Below are positions 52,573-63,530 of a DNA stretch of 64,000 bases, one piece after another. A program made the translations under genes and the position numbers. Under the pieces are notes generated by a model. That model made no database searches. It worked only from the letters and a program-made list of their open reading frames with translations, and was not told the DNA's origin. The stretch comes from Buxus sempervirens. Taxonomy: Eukaryota > Streptophyta > Magnoliopsida > Buxales > Buxaceae. The stretch is taken from assembly GCA_947561395.2 (NCBI GenBank), contig OX387186.1:43357220-43421219 (forward strand), given 5' to 3'. Numbering within the stretch: position 1 is the first letter of the stretch; every line of letters starts with the position of its first letter.

Positions 52573-54610
52573 TTTTTTCTTATATTTATATTTTTTTTAT
52601 TTTTTTATTTTTTAGATTTGCTGAATTTCCTCAGTTTTTAAGTTCAAAACTTTGATCGAAACATGTTTGAGATGAATTGGCATCAAGAAATATGACACAT
52701 TGGTTCCCTTTTTATGTATCTTCCTTAAGCTTGAGGAAAAAAATAGATTTGTGTTTGAAGATCAAGTTAAATCTTTTGAACACTTGAATTATCTTTTCAT
52801 ACTCTCCTTGGGGTGCCTAAGGATTATTCACAATGTTTTAGGCATTTTATTCTCAAAAAATTGGGATGAAAAATCAATTTATGCATTTCTGGACTGTATC
52901 CGATATATCAGGTCGGCTAAAGCTATGCCTTATTGTATCCAATGCAAATGATCGGATACATACATATAACCTCTTTGCCGATGACATGTGTCTGATAAGA
53001 AAGGAATGTTGTTTAACCGATCTAAGTTGTCGGTTAATGCCGAATTGGCCTTTTTTGACTCATTTTTTCACTAGATCATGTTTTTTTTCATTTCCACTTA
53101 ATGTTCACCTTGACTTGGCCTCTAAAAATAGTCTCCAATTGGACTTTGACACCATACTTGCAAAATACATGAATATTCATGAGGGTACATGCCCCTTCCA
53201 CAGTTAGACACCAATTCATGGATCTTGTGCTCTTGGTTGCCTCCTACATGGACTTTGGGTAAAATGACTTCTAAATTGAGTTAAAAACTCTTCCTATAGG
53301 TTACACCAACCTTAGGCTACAAACACTTTTGGGAAAAATTTCATTCCAAATATATGGACACCATGGCTTTTAATTTACATGAAGGTAAAAAAAAATCATG
53401 GTTTTACCTTGCTACCTTGTGTTATCTTCAATATGGTATTCATATTATACATTGGCCTGTGAAACATGCAAACGGCCTTCCCACAATTACACCCAATTCC
53501 CCAAACATAATTGTTTACTTTAGCTGAAAACGTGTTTCTCCACCTTCAAGCGTATGGTTTTTGGGTTTTGGCTTAATTGGCAACTTAGAACTCAAGTCTA
53601 GTGATGCCCGGAATCGAATCACAGATCCCATTGTCATCACATCATTGACTCAAATTCTAAGGTAAATGTTTTCACTTTCGCTTTTCGAAGTATCGACCTC
53701 GTTGCGTCAAGCTACACACATTCGGGTTCAACTTCCTATAGGTAATGGGTAGGCTGTGCAAAGAGTTTAAAGTGCTTAAGTGCATTTAAAATTAAATGTG
53801 CATTCACAACGCCCCAGCCCCTTGCCACTCTTTTCTTAGTCATGCATACAATTTCAAGCCAAGGCAATATGATATTATATTGAAAGCAAAAACACAAGCA
53901 AGCAAGGTAGTAAAAACAACTCAATATGCACATAATTACTACATACTCAAAAGGCATCACACAGGCATGGTATCATATTGTACAAAACCATTAAATCATG
54001 AAAAACATGCTTGAAACCAAAAGCATCTCCTAAATTTCCAGATTTCATGCTCTTTTTTCATGCTCAAAGTGCATTATTCCTGCCCAAATTGAAGCCTAAA
54101 AACACAGCAACTAGACATTTTGTACAAGGAGCATTTAACCGGAGAAAACATGTTTGAAAACCCCTCAAAACATCTACTGAATTCTGGGTTTCATGGTTCT
54201 CATTTTCATGCTCAAAGCATCATTCATACCCCAAATTGAAGCCTAAAATATAGCAACTAACAATTTGGTACAAGAGGTATTTTAATTAGGGGAAACATGC
54301 TTGAAAATCTCCAAAATACCTACTGAATTTACTAAGTTTCATGCTCTTCCTTTTCATGCTCAAAACATGGCACTAAACCCCCAAAGCAAAGTTTAAAAAT
54401 ACAACAAGTAAACATGTACACCAAGATAAGGCCATAAACATGATTCTAGGCATAATCAAACAATACACTCATGCCATTATCCTTATGAATTTTCTAGTCA
54501 GACAAAACAGATTTGAAACATATCAACATGCACCCATAAAATAGGCAAAACAGCAAGTAAACAAAGAAAAAACATGAACAAATACACCAATCATGGCTTA
54601 AATCCACAAG
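52573..54610 (-). other. Gypsy untranslated leader between tandem repeat and primer-binding site
   Basis: No coding motif. A segment at 52890-52970 repeats the words TGTATCCGAT, TTGTATCCAATG and ATCGGATACA also seen in the LTR at 56.87-57.02 kb. Around 54010-54370 three similar blocks (CATGCTTGAAA..., CATGTTTGAAAA..., CATGCTTGAAAA... followed by TCATG-CTC-TTTTCATGCTCAAA) form a diverged repeat of about 135-150 bp. Confidence 0.55.
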
Positions 54611-54628
54611 TCCCCAGCAGAGTCGTCA
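54611..54628 (-). other. Primer-binding site of the gypsy element (worn)
   Basis: The minus strand reads TGACGACTCTGCTGGGGA two bases after the LTR end. TGGCGACTCTGCTGGGGA is the common form at this place in Tat/Ogre-like elements; the second G has become A. Confidence 0.6.
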
Positions 54629-56690
54629 GTTGTGAGACATGGGGGAAAATCAATCCAGTGACTTTCTGGTCATCACACAGGATTTGTAAAAATGGAAGAG
54701 TCGCCACCATTCTTTTTAGGTGTGAATGGACACCAAAAATCATCAAAATAAGCAAAAAGGCAAACTAGAGTAAAAATAACTCTACTTGAAAATACAATCC
54801 AGAGATGGGCAAGGGGATTAGATTATGAACGGGGGAAGGTGTTAGGCACCCCCATTCACCCACATAAAGTGGTTGCCAAGTGTTGTTCATGCTCTTAATA
54901 AATAAGGCTTGCTAATTAAAATAATCAAAAAAAACTTGAAAAAGGATTAAACACATGTATGATCCCTCCACATTAGAAGTCCAATGAATCTTAGACTTTC
55001 TTTTATGGAAGTATCACTTCTGGGACATCACCATTTAAATGGAAATCAAAGCAAAACTTGAACACAAACAAGTTAAGACCAATCCGGAAAATTCGGTAAA
55101 AGATGGAGCCATTTGACCATACATCATTCAAATCAAATTCAAATTGAATCAAACCAAATCCATTTGAAAGATTATGATAAATAGAAGACTCATGAAAATT
55201 TTCAATTAAATCTGGTTAAAACACTAAGAGTTATGTTCCTTTAAAACCTGCTGTTGGAAATTGGTAAAAGTAACAAGTGAGCAACTTTGGAAATTCATTT
55301 GGAAAAATTGGCTCCATATAAACTCGTGAAATTTTGTATGAATGAAGTAAGTAGTGCCATCTTTCAAATGAAACTAGCCCATACAAAACTTCATCCGGAT
55401 GTGCCTTGGGTGACCTCCCAAATAGGCCCCGAAGATCACATATTAGCCCAGAAATATGTTGTTGAGCAGTTCTGAGTAAATCAGTTACCCACGACACAAA
55501 TGAAATCAAAAAATTGTGAAACCAATTGGATTTGAAAGTAGACTCCAAAAGGAAAACATAAAAACAAAAATCACTCAAATCGGACTTAAATCGAGCAGAT
55601 CGTGCTCATTCGAAGTGACAGGTTCAACAATCTGACCTGAACTGACCTGTCAACTTCGATTGAATGGTGTCAAAAATCCACTATATAAAAATGGCTGAAA
55701 TTTTACAGACATGAATTAGACAGTCTCACCTTTCACATGTCTTTGGAAGCACTCCAAAATTCATCCGGACGATGAAGTTATGAGTGTCTGAACTTAGGGT
55801 ATAGATGCTGTTCAGTTTTGCCATTTTTAAGTAAAATCAACCCAAAACAGTGATCAAGTGTGTGTAATCCGTGCAATCCAAATCAAAATCATTTGAAAAA
55901 GGATTGAAAAACCTCTAAGAAGAAATAGGGCATAAGTTTGGCTCACCATTCTCTTCAATTGGAGAGAATATGCCAAAAACCTTACAATGGAGCAAAAATG
56001 CCCAAAACCGAGAGGTTAGACCATGAGGTCTTCAATACTTAAAGATAACCTGTTTGAAATCATTTTGAAAATCATTGAGATGTCCCGGAAATGCTTGGGG
56101 CTATTTATTTTAGATCTATCACAATGAATATGATAGATCCAAAATACAAGCCGATTTCGACAAAACGAGTGCTATGTGTGCATGTGTAAAAATCATCTCT
56201 CTAATCACAACATAACAACATATAGCATTCAAAGTACATTAATCAAAGGGGTTCTACAAAACTAGGGTTCCGTTCCATTCTTGTTTCCCCTAGTTCTTTC
56301 TCCCCGTTTTTACGGTTTCGAGATAGTCTTGGGGTACTTTGAGTATGAAATGGGTTTTCACACAACAATAGGCCACTCAAGAGGGTTCTAAGACTAAGGG
56401 TCAATTCCCAGTCTCGTTTCCCCTAGATCCCTCTCACGTTTTACGGCTAGAGGGAGTCTCGAGGTACTTTGAGTAGGGAAAGGGGTTTCAAGCATAAAGA
56501 GTAGGCCATTATTCTACAAAAAGGTAGAAGAAAGATCTAACCCTAGAATGTAAAACAGAAAAATAAAGAAGTTCCAGGCTTACCTGGGTTTCTGGGAACA
56601 ATGCCGTAGCGGTTCCCTTCTTCACTTGGAGCTCTTCAATCTCCAACTCTTGGCTCTAAAATTCTTGGCTATTTGCTTGAGGAGAGGCCT

Positions 56691-56700
56691 CCTATTTATA
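56691..56700 (-). promoter_or_regulatory. TATA box of the gypsy LTR
   Basis: TATAAATAGG on the minus strand within a GC-richer context. It is followed by CT-rich DNA and gag-directed transcription, as usual for plant LTR promoters. Confidence 0.65.
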
Positions 56701-56865
56701 TGCAAAGGCTAGGGTTAGGGAGAACCCTAATGGTAGACACAAGGAAGTGTCTAGCATTCTTCCACTTAACCCTAAGGTTATTTCTGAGATTTCCACTCCT
56801 TAAACAAAGGATATGATGGTAAAAAGTGAAAACTTTCGGAAAACCCTAATTTTAAGCAAAAACCT

Positions 56866-57015
56866 TGTATCCTACAACTCAGATCGGATACAAGGGATCA
56901 TATTTATATCCAACATATGTCGTCGGATACAATACTACTTGCTTGTATCCGACGACTTCTGTCGGATATAAAAACTCTTTCTTGTATCCAATGACTTGTG
57001 TCGGATACAATAAAG
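56866..57015. repeat. Tandem and partly inverted GTATCCGAC repeats in the LTR U3 region
   Basis: About four units of roughly 40 bp carry TTGTATCC(G/A)A...GTCGGATACAA, each with its own dyad (TATCCGAC ... GTCGGATA). Located upstream of the TATA box, they look like an enhancer array with paired half-sites. Confidence 0.75.
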
Positions 57016-57122
57016 AATATCTCAATATGAATTTTTGTGTTGGCTACAAGAAAACAAACTGTTTTTTTTTTATGTTTTGGCCAAGTTTTCATCATTTTCT
57101 CAGTGCAAAATAAGAGTTGACA

Positions 57123-59059
57123 TAAACTCCGAAAACACAAGTTCTCAATAGAAGGATAAGGCAAAAGTCCAAACAACAATAATAAACCATACACATGTGG
57201 CCAATGCCATGAAGTTCACTTGTATTGTGTAATTTACATGCCGGAGAGACATCCAAGCCTCCTGGAACACAGTCCGGTCAACATAGACGCGGAACTCTGA
57301 AATGACTGCCTACCAAGGAACTTTGTCGTCCAATGCCGGCCTACTCCGGGTTTCGGCATTGACAACCCGGCCTACCAAGGAACACGGGCTGCTCTACCCT
57401 AGTCATGGCAACACTCATGGCCATGCAATTACCACAATAAAGATAACTCATTACATTACTAAGCTTAGTCTAAGATCTAGGACAAGCTAGACCACAACCA
57501 AACAACTCACACACAAACCAATCTTTGGTAGCAAGATATACCAACCTCTGGTATTAACATCGATCACAAACCAAACTCATAATGGGTTGCTCAAGTCCAG
57601 AACAGTAACACCATGAAATTCAGTTGGAAATCTAACCCAAAACACAAGACCAACCCAGTTATATACTTCCTTACTCACACAAATACCTTTTCATAAAATC
57701 TATTTAGCACCTTGTAATTCAATAAAACTTAGGTTAACAATTCACAAGCTGGAAAACAATGGTAAAACATAGATAAAGCAAAGCCACTACCTCATGGAAC
57801 TCAGACATGAATTTAACTACCCACTGGCCCCTCAAAACTGACCTTTAGAACTCATAATTCCTCCCCATAAATTATGGAATGATCTCTGTGGATTTTGACC
57901 ATCTTATTATACTTCTAGCATCTTAATCTAACTTCTAGAGAGGTGATTGACGTGCTAGAGTGGAGAAAAACAACCCAGAATGGTCAGCCGCACATCACCT
58001 AGTAATTGGGTGGGTGCGCTGACCTTAGGACAGTAGGCGGCAATAGGTGCCAGTTCGGCGCACCAACCAAATGACCTACCGTTGAGTGCCACCGAGTACT
58101 GTCAGTAAGCGACACTCAGTGCATACCCCTTGAATTTCTTGACAGTTGTTTCTAGTTTCTGTTAGCTCGAGATCAATAGGACTGACCTAAATTTAAGCTT
58201 CTATGAATACAAATCCGAACTCCTAACACCTCTAACAGTCTTATAAAACCAATTTGAAATTAATCTACTTAGGTTCATGCTCCGAGTTAACAATTTGATC
58301 GCAAAATGACCTCACAACGAAATTCGAGATTTACAACACCTAGATCAGATTACAATAATGCAATCGGTTACAAAACTATGAAGAAATCCAGTGCTACTTA
58401 CTTGGATAGCTAACTCAGTCTCCTAGCTTCCAAATTCTTTGATCCACACACCTCCGATTTTCTCTGTTTCACAACCACAATCAGATCGGATTAGATCTGA
58501 GTTCGATCTTCCTTAATAACTCAATTACACCCTAAATCCCCAAATAAATTCAGTTACCTGATCTCCTTAATATCTGCCACCAAAATTTGATCGCACCTCC
58601 CACTTGTGCTATCGGACAATCTGATCTCCAACGAGCAACCAACTCAACAATTGCTCCAGCACTGATCTCCTCTCCTTCTTCTTCCTCAAACCCTAGCTAT
58701 TTGTCTTCTGTTTCTCTGATCACCAGAACTCTCACTCGAGCAACTGACTAACCGAACCAAGGGCTTATTTGCTGGCTTAAATAGTTGCCGCCAAAGTTGT
58801 TTTAAAACCACTCCGATGCTTGCCACTCCAGTAAAAACCTACACTGAAACCCAAACCAACCCAATTTAATTTATGTAATGTAAGTACCTATTAAATTTAA
58901 TTGTAGCCATCACATACCTTAAGTTATAACCTTGCTCACTTAATTTCCAGAAATCCTAAATCTGTCCTTGCTCCTCAGTTATCTGAAATTCCACAATTAA
59001 CTATAATTAAAATTTTTACTTAATTCTCGATATTAATATTAACCAAAATCCAGGGTCTT
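57123..59059 (-). repeat. LTR or LTR fragment of a second gypsy (Tekay/Del-like) element
   Basis: The minus strand starts TGTAAGACCCTGGATTTTGG at 59059, the familiar start of Tekay/Del-like LTRs in plants. A TATTTAAG box lies about 280 bp in (CTTAAATAG near 58777), followed by a leader-like region. The other end is cut by the gypsy LTR at 57122, so its CA end is not seen. No internal coding sequence of this second element is visible here. Confidence 0.6.
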
Positions 59060-59665
59060 ACAAAGAAAGAGGCCGCCCCGAACAAGACACTTGCAAATCA
59101 AGCTGGCTCTCGGGCCCCGCGCCAATCCCATCAACATTAGAAATCGGCTACTCATCAATCATCCCATCCATCAGCGAGTCAGATTGTTGCCAACTGGGAA
59201 GGGGTGACCGACTTGGAGATTCCAACCCGGCCTAGGGATTGAGTTGCCTCAGAGTGCTTTGATGAGGCTTGACCAATTCCGTCCCCGGGTGAGGAGGAAT
59301 CGGCTGCTTCGCTTTGGGACTCGTAGCATCCATGTGACTGTTCATCTTCTCCGCCCGGACAAACAAAGGATTCCTTCGGCGATTCATCGGCGCCAACATA
59401 TCTCCATCATACATCCTACACTCAGACTCACCACTAGGAGAAGACTTGTCTCAGAAGGGATTAGCACACTTAAGAAAAGAATGGCCAATCAGGCCACAGG
59501 AGATACAGAAACTCGGAAGATTTTCAAACCTGAAACTAAGCCATATGTTCTTACCAGGCGACCCTTCCATGAAAATACCTGCCGGAGGGGGTTGAATGAG
59601 GGGGAACTTTATCTTCACAGCCACAACGGGATCGTCAAGGTCGGCCTCCTGGAACTCCGACTCAA
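59060..59665 (-). pseudogene. LINE ORF1 fragment with CCHC zinc knuckle
   Basis: The minus strand reads FQEADLDDPVVAVKIKFPLI, then FRFENLPSFCISCGLIGHSF and LKC. CISCGLIGHSFLKC is a CX2CX4HX4C knuckle, and the preceding FxYENLPxFC is the DUF4283/zf-CCHC_4 signature of plant L1 ORF1 (RNA-binding protein). Two stops interrupt the tail (near 59452 and 59232). The fragment is cut by the LTR at 59059 on one side and by GA-rich repeats on the other. Confidence 0.75.
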
Positions 59666-59709
59666 ATAAATAAAAAAAATGAAAAAAAATGGCAAAGAAA
59701 AACTTGAAC

Positions 59710-59713
<4 letters not shown>

Positions 59714-59787
<74 letters not shown>
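59714..59787. repeat. (GA)n microsatellite
   Basis: About 37 uninterrupted AG dinucleotides, preceded by AAAACTTGAACGCAA. The same arrangement recurs at 61883-61945. Confidence 0.97.
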
Positions 59788-59790
<3 letters not shown>

Positions 59791-59799
59791 TTCAAGAAC

Positions 59800-60540
59800 G
59801 TTCAACATTGACGGCGTTGGAAGAGAAGCTCAAGAACCTTTAGGACTGTCGGCACCAGAACAGAAGCTCAAGAATCTTCAGTTGTCCCCAAAAGCTACGC
59901 AAACACGGAAAAAATTTTGAGAGGTGGGAGCGAGGAGAAGCTTTTGGAAAAAAAAAAAACAAAAATCTCCTTTCACAGAGCGTTGCAGAGAGAAAGAGAA
60001 AGAGAGAAGGGTTGAACGTAGGTGGGGAGGAAGACAGAGAGGGAGGGGAGAGAGAAAGAGAGGGAGCGGAGGGACACCGAGAAGGGCAGATAGAGGGAGG
60101 TGCAGAAAATAACGAAGAAGCTTTGAAAAAAAACAGAAAACTCCTTTCAAGGAGCGTTTCAGAGAGAGAGAAAGAAGGGTTGAAGGCGGGTAGCGAGGAA
60201 GACAAAGAGGGAGTGGGGAGAAGCTTTGGAAAACAAGAAACAAAAAAATCTCCTTTCACGAAGCGTTGCAGAGAGAGAGAAAAAGAGAAGGGTTGAACGC
60301 AGGTGGGGAGGAAGACAGAGAAGGAAGGGAGAGAGAAAGAGGAGGGGAAGGACACCGATAAGGGGAGATAGAGGGACGTGCAGAAAATAACGAAGAAGCT
60401 TTGAAAAAAACAAAAACTCCTTCCAAGGAGCATTGCAGAGAGAGAGACAGAAGGGTTGAAAGTAGGTAACGAGGAAGACAGAGAGGGAGGGGACGGAGGG
60501 GGAGAGAGAGACCAAGATGGCCCATGCAACGTACGGGCAA
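59800..60540. repeat. GA/CT-rich diverged tandem repeat, block A
   Basis: Units of roughly 120-170 bp contain GAAGCTTTG(G)AAAAAA, CTCCTTTCA(A/C)GGAGCGTTGCAGAG, AGAAGGGTTGAA(C/G)G, AGGTGGGGAGGAAGACAGAG, and sometimes GACACCGA(G/T)AAGGG, AGATAGAGGGA and GTGCAGAAAATAACGAAG. Four to five copies are present. Long open frames on the minus strand (Leu/Ser/Phe/Pro-rich) come from CT bias and are not genes. Confidence 0.85.
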
Positions 60541-61840
60541 ATAAATTTTGATCCAAAAAGAGAAGAGATGAAATAAAGTTTCAAATGCTGCTGAGAAGTG
60601 AAAAATTTTAACCTGTTGAAAGTAACCAAATAGGAGAAGCTTAGCACCTCTAATACTCTTTGGAAAAATAACCACTTATTTCAATTAGAGGAAGAAGATA
60701 CATGTTCTTATTTGGAAGTTACAAATACAGTGGTTTTCACCTCTAATACTCTTTGCAAAAATAACCAAATAGGAGAAGCTTAGTGACTGCTTTAGCACCT
60801 CTAATACAGATTAATCTTGTCAGCCAGATAAAAAAAAGGGTCTGATGAAGCCAGAAAATAGTCGCTGCACGAAAAGAGACCCTTCTTCTATGATGAAGCC
60901 ACTATGACAGTCGACTTTAACACAGCAAAACAGAAAAATCTGAGCTTTATTCTTCTTTGATCAGTCCGCAAATGACTTGATCCTCCAGATACTACTCAAG
61001 ACAGACCCTTCTTCTATGATCAAGCCACTATAATAGTTGAGTTTAACCCAGAAAAACAGAAAAATCTCAGGTTTCTTCTTCTCTGATCAGTCAAGAAATA
61101 ACTTGATGCTTTAGCTTCTACAATCAGCTTAAAACAATAGTCAGTGGTCTTCCAAGGCGGTGCTTCTTCTTCCCCAAGAAAACAGTCGGCGCAGCAATTC
61201 ATGGTCTTCGAGAAAACACGTGGCATTGCAACATTTGAAAGCTTGCTCTCTATTTCTGTTTGTCCACGTCCTCCTCTTTTTTCAGCTAGAAGCTTCGTCG
61301 GTATTCGTCTTTTTGGTCGGCAAATGAAGCGGAAATGAGAAAAACAGCAAAATACAACTCATTCGAAATTATTTTTGAAAAGTATAACTGTTCTAACTTA
61401 GCAAGAATTGAATGACCAAACCTTAATTACTTTCAAAAGTATCGGCTCCAAATGTTTTGAAAAAAAAAAAAAAGAACAAAAGAACAAAAAATAAATAAAT
61501 AAATAAGGCATTCGGTGCATTTAATTCATTAAATGGTGGCAGACAAATTCAATAGCACGTGAAACAATGTTGCTACCACGTCCAGCTCAAATCATTCAAT
61601 CTAAAAACCCTTTAAAAAAAAAAGGCATTCGCTGCATTAAAAGCCCTTTTGATTGTTGCTACCACGTTCGGCTTGATATCATCATCAGTCATCTTTCCCT
61701 CTTTCTGCATCTGCAGGTAAAAACTTGCTCCGTAAGGAGATATCTAAAACCCTTTTCAATGTCCCCGCGATGTCCCCGTTGCAGTCGTCAGTCCTCTTTC
61801 AACAGGTAAAAACTTTTAAAAACAAATTTATTGTCAAATA
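60541..61840. repeat. Dispersed repeat pieces and non-coding DNA
   Basis: Contains the AGGAGAAGCTTAG and ACCTCTAATACTCTTT(G) blocks shared with 39.0-39.6 kb. A duplicated segment at about 60880-60970 and 60998-61080 (GACCCTTCTTCTATGAT, AAGCCACTAT, AGAAAAATCT, CTCTGATCAGTC) follows, then the GCATTTAAT and GAATGACCAAAC blocks. No gene recognised. Confidence 0.55.
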
Positions 61841-61879
61841 ATTTAAAACATGAAAAAAAATGGAAAAGTAAAACTTGAC

Positions 61880-61882
<3 letters not shown>

Positions 61883-61945
<63 letters not shown>
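61883..61945. repeat. (GA)n microsatellite, second copy
   Basis: About 31 AG dinucleotides preceded by AAAACTTGACTGC, matching the flank of the first copy. Confidence 0.97.
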
Positions 61946-61947
<2 letters not shown>

Positions 61948-61959
61948 CTGAAAAACCTT

Positions 61960-62540
61960 CAGCGACCTGTTTTTTGATAATCCATTGAAGCCGTCCTCAC
62001 ATGAGATCAAAAAAGAAAAAATCAAGCTGCCCAAAACCCTCACGTCAAGATCATTTAACAAAATCGACCTAGGCTTTTCCCAAACACGGAAAAAGTTTTG
62101 AGAGGTGGGAGCAGAGAGAAGCTTTGAAAAAAAAATCCTTTCAAGGAGCATTGCAGAGAGAATGAGAGAAGGGTTGAAGGCAGGTGGGGAGGGGAGAGAG
62201 AAAGAGAGGGAGGGGAGGGAGGGGAGAGAGAAAGAGATCAAGAGCGAGGGAGACTGAGAAGGATGGGAGTGAGCGCGAGAGCGAGAGAGACGGAGGGGAG
62301 GAGGGAGACCGAGAAGGGGAGATAGAGGGAGGTGCAGAAAATAACGAAGAAGCTTTGAAAAAAAAACAAAATACAAAAAACTCCTTTCAAGGAGCGTTGC
62401 AGAGAGAGGGATAGAAGGGTTGAAGGGAGGTAGTGAGCAAGATAGAGAGGGAGGGGATGGAGGCGGAGAGAGAGAGACCAAGAGGGACGGAGACCAAGAA
62501 CGATGGGATTCGCAGAAGACAATGTAGCTTTTTTTTTCTT
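61960..62540. repeat. GA/CT-rich diverged tandem repeat, block B
   Basis: Same unit as block A (GAAGCTTTGAAAAAA, CCTTTCAAGGAGC, TTGCAGAGAGA, GAAGGGTTGAAG, GTGCAGAAAATAACGAAG). It follows a GA run just as block A does, so the two blocks are copies of one larger element. The right end reaches a GC-richer segment with GCTGACACGTCAGC. Confidence 0.85.
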
Positions 62541-62689
62541 TCGGGGAAAAGAGGCTCAGGCACCCCAAGCCGTGAGAGCCTACCACCTCAGCCCTGAGCC
62601 TCCCCAGGCTGACACGTCAGCAGCCACCCCCGCTTCCCTTAATATATATGATTTGTATGTTATTTTCAATTCATTCACCAAGCAAGACT

Positions 62690-62975
62690 GACACCTCATG
62701 ATCGATTCAAGGAATCATGAGTAAAGCTAAAGAAGTCATAAAGTTTGAAGCAGTCAAGATAGGAAAATCTATAGAGAAGCAAATTGTATAGCAAATAGCC
62801 TTTCTAATTTTGCTATTAACTTTTATTTGTGTTTGAAAACATCTTCTTGTGCATTTTGTTTCAGTTTTGAAAGAAGACCATCTTGGGTATTCCCTCACCA
62901 GGCTTGTAAATATTTGAGCTATTAATAAAGTTCTCTTCACTCAAAAAAAATAAAAAAAATTTTAAATTAAAATTT
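62690..62975 (+). mobile_element. LINE 3' end fragment
   Basis: TTTGAGCTATTAATAAAGTT, then CTCTTCACTCAAAAAAAATA with more A is the usual 3' end of plant L1 elements (stop-proximal region, AATAAAG, then A-tail). Upstream non-coding sequence about 250 bp long would be its 3' untranslated region. The 5' edge is uncertain. Confidence 0.5.
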
Positions 62976-63296
62976 CTCAAATATCTTTGGAAGGATGTAA
63001 AACATGTCATTGTGAAGGTTAAAATTGTCATTTAGGAATAATACTAAAAATTAAAAATCTATACCATATATAACGTGAGGAGCGCCCTTGGGAATTGTAC
63101 CAAGAAAAATGTGCAAGATTTGAAAATAACCCTTACAAAGATTCATTAATAAAAGGGTACAATAGTCAAAACTACTTCAACTTTTTTAAAACTTAACAAT
63201 CTGTTGTAAAACAATTGTCCCCTTCTACCACCTTTTTCATACATGTAGTACTGTACGTGCACCTAATTATTAACAATAATGAAAACAACTGCAGAG

Positions 63297-63530
63297 TAGG
63301 GGTGTTCATGGGCCGGCCGATCAGTTCGGCCCAAGGTGACCAGCCCGATCTTGAACGAGCTTGGTCATGGATTTTTTGACCATAGGGTCAAGCTTGGATT
63401 ACTTTCGAAAAGCCCAAAATGTTTGGCCGGCTTGCTCATTTAAGAGAAATCTCAAGCCGATACAGCCCAATGTTATATACATATGTTAAAATTTTAAAAT
63501 GATTACTAGCAATGTGGCCTGTGCGTTGCA
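63297..63530 (+). mobile_element. Possible hAT-type terminus
   Basis: TAGGGGTGTTCATGGGCCGG starts here, a frequent terminal motif of plant hAT elements and their MITEs. It is followed by the repeated words GGCC(G)G, AGCCCGAT and AAGCTTGG. The opposite end is not in the window. A GTGCGTTGCAC hairpin follows at about 63519. Confidence 0.4.

Larger units (their letters stand above)
44915..57122 (-). mobile_element. Tat/Ogre-like Ty3/gypsy retrotransposon, 3' part missing
   Basis: On the minus strand from the right: 5' LTR (57122-54631), primer-binding site, long leader with tandem repeats, gag, protease, RT, RNase H, and a second RNase H-like domain. The second RNase H is a mark of the Tat lineage (Ogre, Retand, Athila relatives). 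After it the integrase zinc region begins (YKRSHNDILLRCVAKAESER) and the element stops at LINE sequence near 44914. Integrase and 3' LTR are absent. Many stops interrupt the polyprotein, so it is old. Confidence 0.88.
54631..57122 (-). repeat. 5' LTR of the gypsy element
   Basis: On the minus strand it starts TGTCAACTCTTATTTT (57122) and ends CTCACA (54631), 2492 bp. A TATAAATAGG box lies at 56691-56700 about 420 bp from the start, with GCATATAAATAGGAGGCCTC around it, a convincing promoter. Upstream of it are repeats of a GTATCCGAC/GTCGGATAC motif. The boundary is supported by the primer-binding site and by similarity of its start to the solo LTR at 41151-44295. Confidence 0.72.

Noticed and set aside
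54631..59059. Endogenous pararetrovirus sequence
   Set aside because: No movement protein, coat protein or caulimovirid RT order is seen; the region is made of gypsy LTRs.
59840..62586. Open frames rich in Leu, Ser, Phe and Pro on the minus strand (up to 247 codons)
   Set aside because: They follow from CT bias of a diverged repeat. Parallel frames show the same composition and no domain is recognisable.
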